DNA of 44,230 nucleotides, taken from the NCBI RefSeq assembly GCF_002709775.1, contig NZ_PAQR01000036.1, positions 1 to 44,230 of the forward strand, in the 5' to 3' direction. Of this stretch, positions 27,511-36,190 are shown piece after piece; the stretch's first letter is position 1, and each line of letters opens with the position of its first letter. The notes under the pieces were generated by a model. That model had not been told where the DNA came from. It saw only the letters and a program-made list of their open reading frames with translations, and made no database searches. The translations under genes and the position numbers were made by a program. The DNA comes from Thalassospira sp. Lineage in GTDB: Bacteria > Pseudomonadota > Alphaproteobacteria > Rhodospirillales > Thalassospiraceae.

Positions 27511-28272
27511 GTGGCCCGGAAAACAAGCAAGCCGGAATTTTTGCCAAAAGGCATCGGCGTGGAAACTGCAGGTCCGGCGCGTGAGCTTTCAGATGACATG
27601 AAGCTCGCCAGTCGGAAACGCAAAAAGCAGAAAGACCGTCGCAAGGCGAACGGTTCAGGATGGCGCAGCTTTTTTAGCGTCAATGTATGGCTGCGCTTTA
27701 TTCTGACCTTTGGCAGTTTTGGCCTGATCGTCCATGGCCTGTTTGTGGTTTTCGGTATTTACGAACGCAATCAACGCCTTGCCAACTTTGATCATTTCAT
27801 CTTGCTGATCAAACTCGTGGTGTTTGTCGCGCTGATGTATCTGTTCTATGCGATGCTGATGCATTACGGCCCGATCCGCCACAGGGTGCGTGGGATCTTC
27901 TTCTTGGCACTGGCACCAGTGGCTGCCCTTTGCATCTTCATGATCTATGGCGGCGGCCAGATATTTGGCAGTTTCCTGCCGGTTCTGCAGTTCCTGACCC
28001 TGACTGTGGGTGTGGGCGGATTTCTGCTTTATGTGCTGGGCTATACCTGGATTACCGGCCGCAAGGTCAAGCGCGAGGCCGCGAAAAACGGCGATCCCGG
28101 CCTGACCAAAAATGATGCAGCGGGCAAGGGCGGAAGAGGCCTGCCACCCCCGGTTCAGGGCGATCGCCGCCGCGTGCACAAGGCAGGCAACCTGCGCCTG
28201 CGCAGCACGGATGGCGCTGACGGGTCGACAAATGGCACCGCACGCCGCAAGATCGAATTGCCTGACGTCTGA
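27511..28272 (+). CDS. Unknown four-helix membrane protein
   Basis: 253 residues, not recognised. The first 55 residues are hydrophilic and very basic (KLASRKRKKQKDRRKANG). Four hydrophobic segments follow (about 61-83, 95-117, 127-147, 152-178), and a basic, Gly-rich C-terminal tail of about 75 residues ends the protein. With both ends basic and an even helix number, both termini are likely cytoplasmic. The start used is GTG 27511, preceded by GGGAGAG. It diverges from polA and is followed by an AT-rich inverted repeat. Codon usage is like that of its neighbours. Confidence 0.7.
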   Translation: MARKTSKPEFLPKGIGVETAGPARELSDDMKLASRKRKKQKDRRKANGSGWRSFFSVNVWLRFILTFGSFGLIVHGLFVVFGIYERNQRLANFDHFILLIKLVVFVALMYLFYAMLMHYGPIRHRVRGIFFLALAPVAALCIFMIYGGGQIFGSFLPVLQFLTLTVGVGGFLLYVLGYTWITGRKVKREAAKNGDPGLTKNDAAGKGGRGLPPPVQGDRRRVHKAGNLRLRSTDGADGSTNGTARRKIELPDV

Positions 28273-28309
28273 CCGTACTGTTCAACTATGATTTCAACAG
28301 CTTGCGGAA

Positions 28310-28343
28310 TATCCATAATGCCAAATATTAGGATTTATGGATA
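28310..28343. repeat. AT-rich inverted repeat
   Basis: TATCCATAA (28310-28318) pairs perfectly with 28335-28343 across 16 bases, 38 bases after the membrane-protein stop. There is no T run, so it may be a weak terminator or a protein site. Confidence 0.35.
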
Positions 28344-28446
28344 ATCACCTGCGAAAGGGACGGGAAATGTGATCCGCCCTTATCGCAGATGATGATCCGG
28401 ATTTTGAAAGCGAAGATATATCAGTGTTTTATGATATCTTCTTCAA

Positions 28447-30099
28447 TCAGCTTTTCACCAAGGCATCGAGCAGTCGAACGACTTCACGCGAGGCGCTTTC
28501 AACCTTGCCATAAAGTTCCAGTGCACCTTCGACATCCCCGTCGTTATAGCGTTTGACGGCCTCGATCCCGCATTCATGCACGATCTTGTGCGGACCTTCG
28601 ATTTCCTTATAGGCCGCAGAACCGGCAAGCGCCTTGCCCTCGGGGCTGTAGTACCATTTGCCCAATCGGCAGCTCATATGACTTGCCAATTCGTCGGCAT
28701 AAAGGGCCTGACGACCGGCGAGCATGTCTGCCAGACGTTTCTTCCAGATAACGTGGTCAGACTTGGCAATGCGAATGGCCTTCTTGGGAATGTCGAACTC
28801 GGCCAAGGCACCAATTTGCTGACCAACCTTGGTGACGACAGAGTCCGTCGCACTGATGCTGGTTTCGATGCGTTTGACGTTATCGGCCGTATCGGCGGCG
28901 ATATTTGCCACACGGTCTGAAACTTCTGCTGCGACCTGTTCCTGCTGTTCGAGAATGGCCGCGATGTCGCCCATACGGTCCGTGACGTCTGAAACCATGT
29001 CGCCAATGTCGTTCATCGAGCCGACGGCCTCGTTCATTGAGGCATCGCCAGCCTCAACAGCCTCGGCGCCAGTGCGCATTGCTTCGACAATGCCGCCGAT
29101 TTCTTCGCGCAGCATGACGATATTGTCGCGAATATCGACCGTGGCTTTGGCTGTTTGGCTTGAAAGGTTTTTCACTTCACCGGCAACCACGGCAAACCCC
29201 TTGCCAGCTTCACCGGCACGCGCGGCCTCAATCGTGGCGTTAAGTGCAAGCAGGTTGGTTTGGGATGCAATATTTTCAATGGTTTCGACCATCGCGCCGA
29301 TCTTTTCAGAGGTCTCGGCAAGCGATTCTACGCGTTTGGTCGCGTCATTAACCGCATGGGCCACCCGGCGCATGTTTTCCGCCGTGTTTGAGATGGTATC
29401 TGCCCCGCCTTGCGCGGTGTTGCGCGCGCTTTGCGACTTTTCGGCGATCTCGCGGGAATTCTCGCTGATGGTTGTAATGCCGGTCGCCATTTCTTCAACA
29501 GCGGCTGCGATTGACTGGGCCTGACCGTCAATGTCGGCCATTTCTTTCATCAGGGTTGAGTTAATCACAGCCACTTCGTTGATCGACATCGATAGATCGA
29601 CGTTCTGATCAAGCATCTCGTCGGCAAACTTGTTGCTTGCGCTGTTTTGAATTTCGGCGAAACGCTGCTGACACAGCGCATGCGTGAGAACTTCCTGTGA
29701 CTGCAGAAATGCCGTTTGCGATGCATTGATCATGGCTGCTGCCTGACCAGGCTTCCAGCGTGATCCGGCAAGAAGGATTGCCGTGACTTTCTCAAGTGCT
29801 GCGGCATAGACGTTGGCGATATCACTGCCGTCCATCTCGGACTTGAAGAAAGTCGCAGCAAGGCGATCGACCGCCGGGCTTTGAGCAAACTCGCTGTCAT
29901 AGCCAAGAACGGACATCCAGTAGGGAAGCAGTTCCTGACTGTCTTCGTTGATACTAAACCGCCCGGAAAAGTCGCTGACAACTGCAGCAAGCGCCTTTTC
30001 AACGTTGGATTTGAAGGTCAGAGGCAATGACGCAGAAATAACTGCGACCGAGCCGGATGGCACATCAGTGCGCCCGCTTGATTTGGCAAGAGTAGACAT
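28447..30099 (-). CDS. Cytoplasmic methyl-accepting chemotaxis protein with CZB zinc-binding domain
   Basis: 550 residues without a membrane segment. Residues 1-155 form an N-terminal, mostly helical region of unassigned type. A long coiled-coil signalling domain (about 165-430) contains the highly conserved tip [37 protein letters not shown] (270-310 region), which contacts CheA and CheW. The C-terminus (about 445-510) matches the chemoreceptor zinc-binding (CZB) domain: H449 in DHVIW, C477 in CRLGKWYY, and H504/H508 in PHKIVHE as likely zinc ligands. CZB receptors sense zinc or oxidants such as hypochlorous acid in other bacteria. No che genes are near. Confidence 0.9.
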   Translation of the reverse strand: MSTLAKSSGRTDVPSGSVAVISASLPLTFKSNVEKALAAVVSDFSGRFSINEDSQELLPYWMSVLGYDSEFAQSPAVDRLAATFFKSEMDGSDIANVYAAALEKVTAILLAGSRWKPGQAAAMINASQTAFLQSQEVLTHALCQQRFAEIQNSASNKFADEMLDQNVDLSMSINEVAVINSTLMKEMADIDGQAQSIAAAVEEMATGITTISENSREIAEKSQSARNTAQGGADTISNTAENMRRVAHAVNDATKRVESLAETSEKIGAMVETIENIASQTNLLALNATIEAARAGEAGKGFAVVAGEVKNLSSQTAKATVDIRDNIVMLREEIGGIVEAMRTGAEAVEAGDASMNEAVGSMNDIGDMVSDVTDRMGDIAAILEQQEQVAAEVSDRVANIAADTADNVKRIETSISATDSVVTKVGQQIGALAEFDIPKKAIRIAKSDHVIWKKRLADMLAGRQALYADELASHMSCRLGKWYYSPEGKALAGSAAYKEIEGPHKIVHECGIEAVKRYNDGDVEGALELYGKVESASREVVRLLDALVKS

Positions 30100-30168
30100 T
30101 CTTGGCGTTCCCTGTGCGTCGGTTTGAATTTGTACCGACTGATATATTGTTTTAGTTGAGTGATTGCA

Positions 30169-30184
30169 CTCCCCGAATGGGGAG
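30169..30184. repeat. Short GC hairpin between folC and the chemoreceptor gene
   Basis: CTCCCC (30169-30174) and GGGGAG (30179-30184) around GAAT. It may end the folC message, but no U run follows on the minus strand. It overlaps the start point of the possible chemoreceptor promoter. Confidence 0.35.
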
Positions 30185-30187
30185 GTT

Positions 30188-30216
30188 GTTACAGTTAAAG
30201 GATAGTATCAATCCAA
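30188..30216 (-). promoter_or_regulatory. Possible promoter of the chemoreceptor gene
   Basis: On the minus strand TTGGAT (30211-30216), 17 bases and TGTAAC (30188-30193) give a moderate sigma-70 match about 90 bases before the start codon. No sigma-28 or sigma-54 consensus was found there. Confidence 0.35.
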
Positions 30217-30229
30217 ACTGTAGGATAAT

Positions 30230-31534
30230 TCAGGAATGATTGTCCAGAACCAGACCCGCAAGATAAAGCGAGCCGAGAATCAGCACGCGTTTGGGTCGCG
30301 GGCAGGCATCCAGAAGCGGGGTAATGGCCGCTTCGAACCCGTCACAGGAAAAGGCCGGGGTAATTCCGGACGCAATCGCGGCATCGCGCAGGGTTTCAGG
30401 CAGGTGGGCCTGATGCTCGCCGGGGATCGGCACACCGGCAAAGGCTTTGATGTGGGGTGCTAGTGGCTTGAGAAAAGCCTCGGCATCGCGGTTATCGAGC
30501 ATGCCCATGATGACAACCGTGTCACCGGCAGGCTGGCGCGATAGCCAATCGGCAATGGCTTCGGCGGCGGCAATGTTGTGGCCGCCATCCAAAATCAGAT
30601 CGCAACCATCCGGCAGGGCAGCGCAAAGCGGCCCGGAAGTCAGTTTTTGCAACCGCGCAGGCCAGCTTGCTGTTTCAAGGCCGCGGGCAAGGATCTTGGT
30701 ATCCATGCCGTCACAGCCGGGAATGCGCGCCTTGCACACCGTCGCAATCGCCGTGGCGGCGTTGGTATATTGATGACGTCCGGGCAGGGCCGGATGCGGC
30801 AAATCGATCTGATCGGTGCCAATACGAATGGCAAAGCCGTCCTCGCGTTCCTCGGTAACCTCGAAATCATTGAAGATCGGGGCCGAAATACGGTTGGCGT
30901 GACAGGCCAGCGTGTTAAACGCCTCAAGACTTTGCGGGGCGGTGATGCACGGAACCCCGGTTTTCATGATCCCGGCCTTCTCAAACGCGATCTTGGCGAT
31001 TGTATCGCCGAGGAAGCCCTGATGATCGAGCGAGATCGGTGTGATCACGGTTGCTGCAGGTTTATCAATGACGTTGGACGCATCGACACGCCCGCCAAGC
31101 CCGGTTTCAAGCAACAGCACATCGGCCGGTGCGCGCGAGAATGCGAGGAACGCAGCAGCCTGGGTGATTTCAAAAAAGGTAATCGATTCCCCACCATTGA
31201 CCGTCTCGACTTCTTCAAGAAGGTCACAAAGCGCGTCTTCGGAAATCATCTGACCGGCAAGGGTGATGCGTTCGTGGAAACGCACCAGATGCGGCGAGGT
31301 GGAGCAATGCACCCGAAGGCCGGCTGCCTCATAGATCGCACGCAGATAGGCAAGGGTCGATCCCTTGCCATTGGTGCCGGCGATATGAATGACGGGCGGA
31401 AGCGAAAGGTGCGGATTGCCAAGCTTCTCAAGAAGCCGGGTAATCCGCCCTAGCGAAAGATCGATGACTTTCGGGTGCAGCTTGCCAAGGCGAGCAAGGA
31501 TTGCGTCGCTTTTGGCCAAGTTACTTATCCGCAC
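30230..31534 (-). CDS. folC: Dihydrofolate/folylpolyglutamate synthase
   Basis: 434 residues, of the Mur ligase fold. The ATP-binding loop IHIAGTNGKGST is near residue 50. The segments TSPHLVRFHERI, FFEITQAAAFLAF, LLETGLGGRVDASN and TPISLDHQGFLGDT are FolC signatures, and LILDGGHN lies in the C-terminal domain. It joins dihydropteroate with Glu and adds further Glu residues to folates. The GTG at 31534 overlaps the accD stop by 14 bases; a TTG at 31519, just after the accD stop, is an alternative. It is the last gene of the trpB-trpA-accD-folC unit. Confidence 0.95.
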   Translation of the reverse strand: MRISNLAKSDAILARLGKLHPKVIDLSLGRITRLLEKLGNPHLSLPPVIHIAGTNGKGSTLAYLRAIYEAAGLRVHCSTSPHLVRFHERITLAGQMISEDALCDLLEEVETVNGGESITFFEITQAAAFLAFSRAPADVLLLETGLGGRVDASNVIDKPAATVITPISLDHQGFLGDTIAKIAFEKAGIMKTGVPCITAPQSLEAFNTLACHANRISAPIFNDFEVTEEREDGFAIRIGTDQIDLPHPALPGRHQYTNAATAIATVCKARIPGCDGMDTKILARGLETASWPARLQKLTSGPLCAALPDGCDLILDGGHNIAAAEAIADWLSRQPAGDTVVIMGMLDNRDAEAFLKPLAPHIKAFAGVPIPGEHQAHLPETLRDAAIASGITPAFSCDGFEAAITPLLDACPRPKRVLILGSLYLAGLVLDNHS

Positions 31535-32447
31535 TCGGGGTTTTGGCCTTGGACGACTTGGCCTTGGCGTCCTTGATCGGAACTACGGCGGCACCCGGTT
31601 TGGTGCGACGGATCATATCGATCAGGCGGCCAAAGGTCGCGTTCAGTTCCGAACGTGGCACGACCATATCCACCATGCCATGTTCCAGAAGGTATTCGGC
31701 CGTCTGGAAGTCATCAGGCAGTTTTTCGCGGATGGTGCTTTCGATCACGCGGCGACCGGCAAAGCCGATCTGTGCGCCGGGTTCTGCGATCTGGATGTCG
31801 CCCAGCATGGCAAAGGATGCCGAAACACCGCCGGTGGTCGGATCGGTCAGAAGCACGAAATAGGGCAGGCCCTTTTCCTTGACCTTTTCGATGGCGGCCG
31901 TGGTGCGGGCCATCTGCATCAGGCTGAGAATGCCTTCCTGCATACGCGCGCCACCCGATGCCGGAACGACGATCAGGGCCGCATCCTGCACGCAGGCCAG
32001 TTCAGCTGCGGCAACAATGCCTTCGCCAACCGCGATGCCCATCGATCCACCCATGAAGGAGAAATCGAAAACAGCAATAACGGTAGCATGGCCACCAACT
32101 TCGCCATGGGCCACAGCCAGCGCATCCTTGAAGGTTGCCTTGGCCTGGGCCGCCTTGAGGCGGTCGGTATATTTCTTCTGATCGCGGAATTTCAGCGGAT
32201 CGACCGGAACATTCGGCAGTTCGATGGTCTGGTACTTGCCACCATCAAACAGGGTTTCGAGACGGTCCTTGGCGGAAATCCGCATGTGATGACCGCAATG
32301 CTGGCAAACATGATTGTTCTTTGCCAGATCGCGATGGAAGATCATCTGTTCGCAGGATTTGCATTTGTGCCAGAGATTTTCGGGCACATCGGTGCGGCGA
32401 ACAAGTTTCTGAATCTTTGGACGGACGAATTCAGTCAGCCACGACAT
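31521..32447 (-). CDS. accD: Acetyl-CoA carboxylase carboxyltransferase beta subunit
   Basis: 308 residues. The N-terminal zinc ribbon has C29-x2-C32 and C48-x2-C51. The carboxyltransferase (crotonase-like) domain follows, with SGGARMQEGILSLMQMART, LTDPTTGGVSASFAMLGDI and IGFAGRRVIE. With AccA it transfers the carboxyl group from biotin to acetyl-CoA, the first step of fatty-acid synthesis. A Lys/Ala-rich tail (KDAKAKSSKAKTPSADK) is usual in alphaproteobacteria. It follows trpA after 55 bases and overlaps folC. Confidence 0.97.
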   Translation of the reverse strand: MSWLTEFVRPKIQKLVRRTDVPENLWHKCKSCEQMIFHRDLAKNNHVCQHCGHHMRISAKDRLETLFDGGKYQTIELPNVPVDPLKFRDQKKYTDRLKAAQAKATFKDALAVAHGEVGGHATVIAVFDFSFMGGSMGIAVGEGIVAAAELACVQDAALIVVPASGGARMQEGILSLMQMARTTAAIEKVKEKGLPYFVLLTDPTTGGVSASFAMLGDIQIAEPGAQIGFAGRRVIESTIREKLPDDFQTAEYLLEHGMVDMVVPRSELNATFGRLIDMIRRTKPGAAVVPIKDAKAKSSKAKTPSADK

Positions 32448-32502
32448 ATCGGATACTGATCCTTGGTTCTGTCTATATCGGTTCTTTCAAACGCAGCGCC
32501 AG

Positions 32503-33351
32503 CTATTTGCGCGCGTTTCGGACCCCGTTTGCAAGTTCACTTACAAGGCCGGTAACCATAGAGGCGGTCTTATCGGTGGCCTTGCCGTTTTCGTCAAGAC
32601 TTTCGGCAATTTTTGATACGATTGCCGACCCGACCACTGCGGCATCTGCCTGCTTGGCAACGTCTGCGGCCTGCTCGGCGGTTTTGATGCCAAAGCCCAC
32701 CGCAATCGGAAGGTCGGTGTGGCGGCGCAGACGCCCCATCGCTTCAATAATCTGGTCATTGCTGGCCGAACCGGCACCGGTCACACCGGCAACCGAGACA
32801 TAGTAAACAAAGCCCGAGGTATTCTGAACAAGTTTCGGAAGACGTTTGTCATCCGAGGTCGGCGTCGTCAGGCGAATGAATGAAAGACCCTTTTCCACGG
32901 TCGGAATGCACAGTTCCGGATCTTCTTCCGGCGGCAGGTCCACAACGATCAGGCCATCAACGCCTGCATTGCGGGCATCTTCAAGGAATTCGGCAACGCC
33001 ATAGATATAGATCGGGTTGTAATAGCCCATCAGAATGATCGGCGTTTCATGGTCTTCATCGCGGAAGCCACGCACAATCGAAAGCGTCTTGCGCATATGC
33101 ATGCCGGCATCAAGGGCACGGATCGATGCTTCCTGAATGGCGGGGCCATCGGCCATCGGATCGGTGAACGGCATGCCGAGTTCGATGATATCGGCACCAG
33201 CATCAGGCAGCTGTTTGAGAATTTCGAACGAGGTTTCCGGGTCCGGGTCGCCTGCGGTGATAAAGGTCACCAGACCGGCACGGCCTTCTTCCTTGAGCTT
33301 GGCAAAGCGTTTGGCGATGCGGTCCTGGCCGCCGATGATAGCGTCGCTCAC
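32503..33351 (-). CDS. trpA: Tryptophan synthase alpha chain
   Basis: 282 residues, TIM barrel. The catalytic Glu is in [19 protein letters not shown], which also holds the catalytic Asp. The [10 protein letters not shown] loop, the [14 protein letters not shown] segment and the phosphate-binding [10 protein letters not shown] region are intact. It cleaves indole-3-glycerol phosphate and channels indole to TrpB. The start is GTG 33351, whose GTGA overlaps the trpB stop, so translation is coupled. Confidence 0.97.
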   Translation of the reverse strand: MSDAIIGGQDRIAKRFAKLKEEGRAGLVTFITAGDPDPETSFEILKQLPDAGADIIELGMPFTDPMADGPAIQEASIRALDAGMHMRKTLSIVRGFRDEDHETPIILMGYYNPIYIYGVAEFLEDARNAGVDGLIVVDLPPEEDPELCIPTVEKGLSFIRLTTPTSDDKRLPKLVQNTSGFVYYVSVAGVTGAGSASNDQIIEAMGRLRRHTDLPIAVGFGIKTAEQAADVAKQADAAVVGSAIVSKIAESLDENGKATDKTASMVTGLVSELANGVRNARK

Positions 33352-34565
33352 AATTCTACTCCCAGTGCTTCGGCCACGGTAAAGATGTCCTTGTCACCCC
33401 GGCCACTCAGGCACATGACGATGATCTTGTCCTTGCCCATTTTCGGGGCTTCTTTCATGATCTGCGCAATCGCGTGGCTGCATTCCAGTGCCGGAATGAT
33501 GCCTTCGAGTTCCGAACACAGTTTGAAGGCCTCAAGCGCCTCCTTGTCCGTGATCGGCTCGTAGCGCGCGCGACCGATATCCTTAAGCCAACTATGCTCC
33601 GGCCCGATGCCCGGATAATCAAGACCGGCCGAAATCGAATCGGCTTCCTTGATCTGGCCGTCATCATCCATCAGCAGATAAGTACGGTTGCCATGCAGAA
33701 CGCCCGGGCGACCGGCCGACAGGCTGGCAGCATGGTTGCCGGTATGAACGCCATGACCGGCGGCCTCGACACCGACAACTTCAACACCCTTGTCATCCAG
33801 GAACGGATGGAACAGGCCAATCGCGTTTGATCCGCCGCCAACAGCAGCAACAACCTGATCGGGCAGGCGGCCTTCGGCTTCCATGATCTGTTCGCGCGCT
33901 TCGTTGCCAATCACCGACTGGAAATCACGTACCAATTCCGGATAGGGGTGCGGGCCAGCTGCCGTACCAATGATGTAGAAGGTATCTTCAACGTTGGTGA
34001 CCCAGTCACGCAGTGCCTCGTTCATCGCATCTTTCAGCGAGTTCGAACCCGACACCACGGGTTTGACCTCGGCCCCCAGCAGCTTCATGCGGAAGACGTT
34101 GGGCGACTGACGTTCGATATCCTTGGAGCCCATATAAACCGTGCAGGGCAGGCCGAAGCGTGCGCAGACGGTCGCGGTCGCAACGCCATGCTGACCGGCG
34201 CCGGTTTCGGCGATGATACGGGTTTTGCCCATGCGCTTGGCCAGCAGGATCTGGCCGATGCAGTTATTGATCTTGTGCGCGCCGGTATGGTTGAGATCCT
34301 CGCGCTTGAAATAGATCTTTGCACCGCCAAGGTGATCAGACAGGCGTTCGGCAAAATAAAGCGGGTTTTCACGGCCAACATAGTGACGGAGATAGTAATC
34401 CATCTCCTTTTTGAAGGCGGGGTCTGCCTTGGCGTCCTTGTAGGCCTGCTCAAGATCAAGGATCAGCGGCATCAGGGTTTCGGCGACAAAGCGTCCACCG
34501 AAATTGCCAAAATGTCCGTCCGGATCGGGCAGAGCGCGAAAGCTGTTAGGTGCAGAAGACGTCAT
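33348..34565 (-). CDS. trpB: Tryptophan synthase beta chain
   Basis: 405 residues from ATG 34565, which has GGGGA upstream; a GTG 36 bases earlier is less likely. The pyridoxal phosphate Lys is K98 in [10 protein letters not shown], and the phosphate loop is [16 protein letters not shown]-type and [15 protein letters not shown] segments are typical of TrpB1. It joins indole with serine. Here trpB and trpA precede accD and folC, the classical alphaproteobacterial order, but trpF is not immediately upstream; a zinc-finger gene is there instead. Confidence 0.97.
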   Translation of the reverse strand: MTSSAPNSFRALPDPDGHFGNFGGRFVAETLMPLILDLEQAYKDAKADPAFKKEMDYYLRHYVGRENPLYFAERLSDHLGGAKIYFKREDLNHTGAHKINNCIGQILLAKRMGKTRIIAETGAGQHGVATATVCARFGLPCTVYMGSKDIERQSPNVFRMKLLGAEVKPVVSGSNSLKDAMNEALRDWVTNVEDTFYIIGTAAGPHPYPELVRDFQSVIGNEAREQIMEAEGRLPDQVVAAVGGGSNAIGLFHPFLDDKGVEVVGVEAAGHGVHTGNHAASLSAGRPGVLHGNRTYLLMDDDGQIKEADSISAGLDYPGIGPEHSWLKDIGRARYEPITDKEALEAFKLCSELEGIIPALECSHAIAQIMKEAPKMGKDKIIVMCLSGRGDKDIFTVAEALGVEL

Positions 34566-34604
34566 GGAAGTTCCCCGTGGATTGGCCGTGATGGCGCTCA
34601 CGAC

Positions 34605-34633
34605 AGCATAGGCAGGTACAAATGCAGGTACAA
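34605..34633 (-). promoter_or_regulatory. Possible promoter of trpB-trpA-accD-folC
   Basis: On the minus strand TTGTAC (34628-34633), 17 bases and TATGCT (34605-34610). The predicted leader is only about 33 bases, too short for a trp leader-peptide attenuator. Confidence 0.42.
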
Positions 34634-34635
34634 AT
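34612..34635. repeat. Tandem 12-base duplication in the trpB promoter
   Basis: GCAGGTACAAAT occurs twice without a gap (34612-34623 and 34624-34635), with a partial third copy (CAGGT) after it. The upstream copy supplies the -35 hexamer of the predicted trpB promoter. Confidence 0.75.
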
Positions 34636-34725
34636 CAGGTGACACTATATGGTTTGCCAGAACGCCAGTGCGCAAGGACCGGCGGGGTCTGACACCATAC
34701 TGTACCCGAATTGGTGCAGATTGGA

Positions 34726-34905
34726 TTAGTGGGCTGCGTGCTCGGCCTGGGATTTGTCGAAGATATATTTTTTCGAGCAATACGGGCAGACCACCTCACC
34801 CTTGTCCTCAAGATTGAGGTAAACGGTCGGGTGCCCAAGGTGACCTTTTCCGCCGTCACAGGCAACATTTAGCGTGCCGACTTTGATTTCTTCGGTGATC
34901 TTCAT
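34726..34905 (-). CDS. CHCC zinc-finger protein (NDUFS6-like)
   Basis: 59 residues from ATG 34905. The ligands C16, H25, C40 and C43 lie in CDGGKGHLGHPTVYL and EVVCPYCSKKYIF, the zf-CHCC pattern shared with the C-terminal part of the mitochondrial complex I accessory subunit NDUFS6. Stand-alone alphaproteobacterial homologues exist; whether they serve complex I is not settled. No nuo genes are in the window. The open frame continues 24 codons upstream without family-like sequence. It diverges from the ABC ATPase gene. Confidence 0.85.
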   Translation of the reverse strand: MKITEEIKVGTLNVACDGGKGHLGHPTVYLNLEDKGEVVCPYCSKKYIFDKSQAEHAAH

Positions 34906-35100
34906 ATATCCAGTTCCAAGTTTGCCATTTTCAGGCTTGTATGACCATCGGGATTGGCCACGCACTGTGGACAGCATTGACCCCGGTTTCCCGGGAATGA
35001 TACCGATTGGGCATATTCAATCAATACTTCCGCGTGCTCATGGCGCCCCATGGTCTTAGCGCAAACAAGCGACGCGGAAAAGAGTGGAGATCACTGACAT

Positions 35101-36063
35101 ATGACTGCAATGCCCGACTATGCCATCGAAGTCGAAGGGCTGACCAAGGTCTATAAGGGTTCGAACGGCGAAAAACGTGCGCTTGATAACGTTTCGCTCA
35201 AGATCCCGCGCGGCTCGTTTTTTGCCCTTCTGGGCCCGAACGGAGCCGGAAAGTCTACGTTTATCAACATCCTGGCCGGTCTGGTCACCAAGACCAGCGG
35301 TACGGCGAAAATCTGGGGCCACGATATCGAAGCCCAGATGCGGGCCGCCCGCTGCTCCATCGGGATCGTGCCGCAGGAACTGAACCTTGATGCATTTTTC
35401 ACCCCTCGTCAGGTGATGGAATTGCAGGCGGGCCTCTATGGCGTGCCGAAATCCGAACGCCGCACGGATGAGATTCTGGCCGCCATCGGCCTGTCTGACA
35501 AGGCAGACTCGTATGCCCGGTCGCTTTCAGGCGGCATGCGTCGCCGTCTTCTGGTCGGCAAGGCGATGGTGCATCCCCCGCCGGTTCTGGTTCTTGATGA
35601 ACCGACCGCGGGTGTCGATATCGAATTGCGTCAGCAGCTTTGGGCCTACGTCAAGGAGCTGAACGCCGCTGGTGTCACCATCGTTCTGACCACGCACTAT
35701 CTGGAAGAAGCCGAAGAACTTTGTGACGAGATCGCGATCATCAATCAGGGCAATGTCATTGCCCATGAAGACAAGCGCAGTCTGCTGCGCCGGATTGATC
35801 ACAAGACGCTGGTTCTGACCGTGAATAACGAACTGAACGCCGTTCCTGATGCGCTTTCGCCCTGGGGGGCAGAGCTTAAATCGGAAAACCAGATCGCGCT
35901 TTCGTACCGCCCAAGCAACACGCAAATGGCGGAAATCCTTGAGGCGATCCATGGCTGTGGCCTTGCGATCAAGGATCTCTCGACCGAGGAAGGTGATCTT
36001 GAGGACATCTTCCTGAAGCTGACCCGTGACAATAACAAGGAACGCGCAGGCAAGGCCGCCTGA
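35101..36063 (+). CDS. ABC-2 type transporter ATP-binding protein
   Basis: 320 residues. Walker A is [11 protein letters not shown], followed by the Q-loop GIVPQELNLD, signature LSGGMRRRLLVGKAM, Walker B LVLDEPTAGVD and switch His TTHYLEEAEEL. The C-terminal ~85 residues are the accessory domain common in ABC-2 drug/polysaccharide exporters (YadG/CcmA-like). It should energise an exporter, but no permease is adjacent: the gene is followed by its own terminator. The partner must be encoded elsewhere or upstream on another operon. The ATG at 35101 follows GTGGAG-type sequence. Confidence 0.9.
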   Translation: MTAMPDYAIEVEGLTKVYKGSNGEKRALDNVSLKIPRGSFFALLGPNGAGKSTFINILAGLVTKTSGTAKIWGHDIEAQMRAARCSIGIVPQELNLDAFFTPRQVMELQAGLYGVPKSERRTDEILAAIGLSDKADSYARSLSGGMRRRLLVGKAMVHPPPVLVLDEPTAGVDIELRQQLWAYVKELNAAGVTIVLTTHYLEEAEELCDEIAIINQGNVIAHEDKRSLLRRIDHKTLVLTVNNELNAVPDALSPWGAELKSENQIALSYRPSNTQMAEILEAIHGCGLAIKDLSTEEGDLEDIFLKLTRDNNKERAGKAA

Positions 36064-36087
36064 TCAATCGCGTTACTGATGACATGC

Positions 36088-36120
36088 AAAACCCCGCAAA
36101 TCCTTGCGGGGTTTTGTTTT
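36088..36120 (+). terminator. Terminator of the ABC ATPase gene
   Basis: AAAACCCCGCAA (36088-36099) pairs with 36104-36115 around ATCC, followed by GTTTT. It separates the ATPase from the hydrolase gene. Confidence 0.9.
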
Positions 36121-36190
36121 ATCGGCTTTAGTTGCCTTTCCTCACCCCGTGCTGATCCGGTGCCCTGTGTCCTTGCTTGCCCGTCTCCAG

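Noticed and set aside
31389..32459. A long plus-strand open frame opposite folC/accD
   Set aside because: It spans two clear genes on the other strand and shows no recognisable domain.
34988..34997. TTCCCGGGAA palindrome between the zinc-finger and ABC ATPase genes
   Set aside because: Only 10 bp and GC-rich; such palindromes occur often by chance in this genome.
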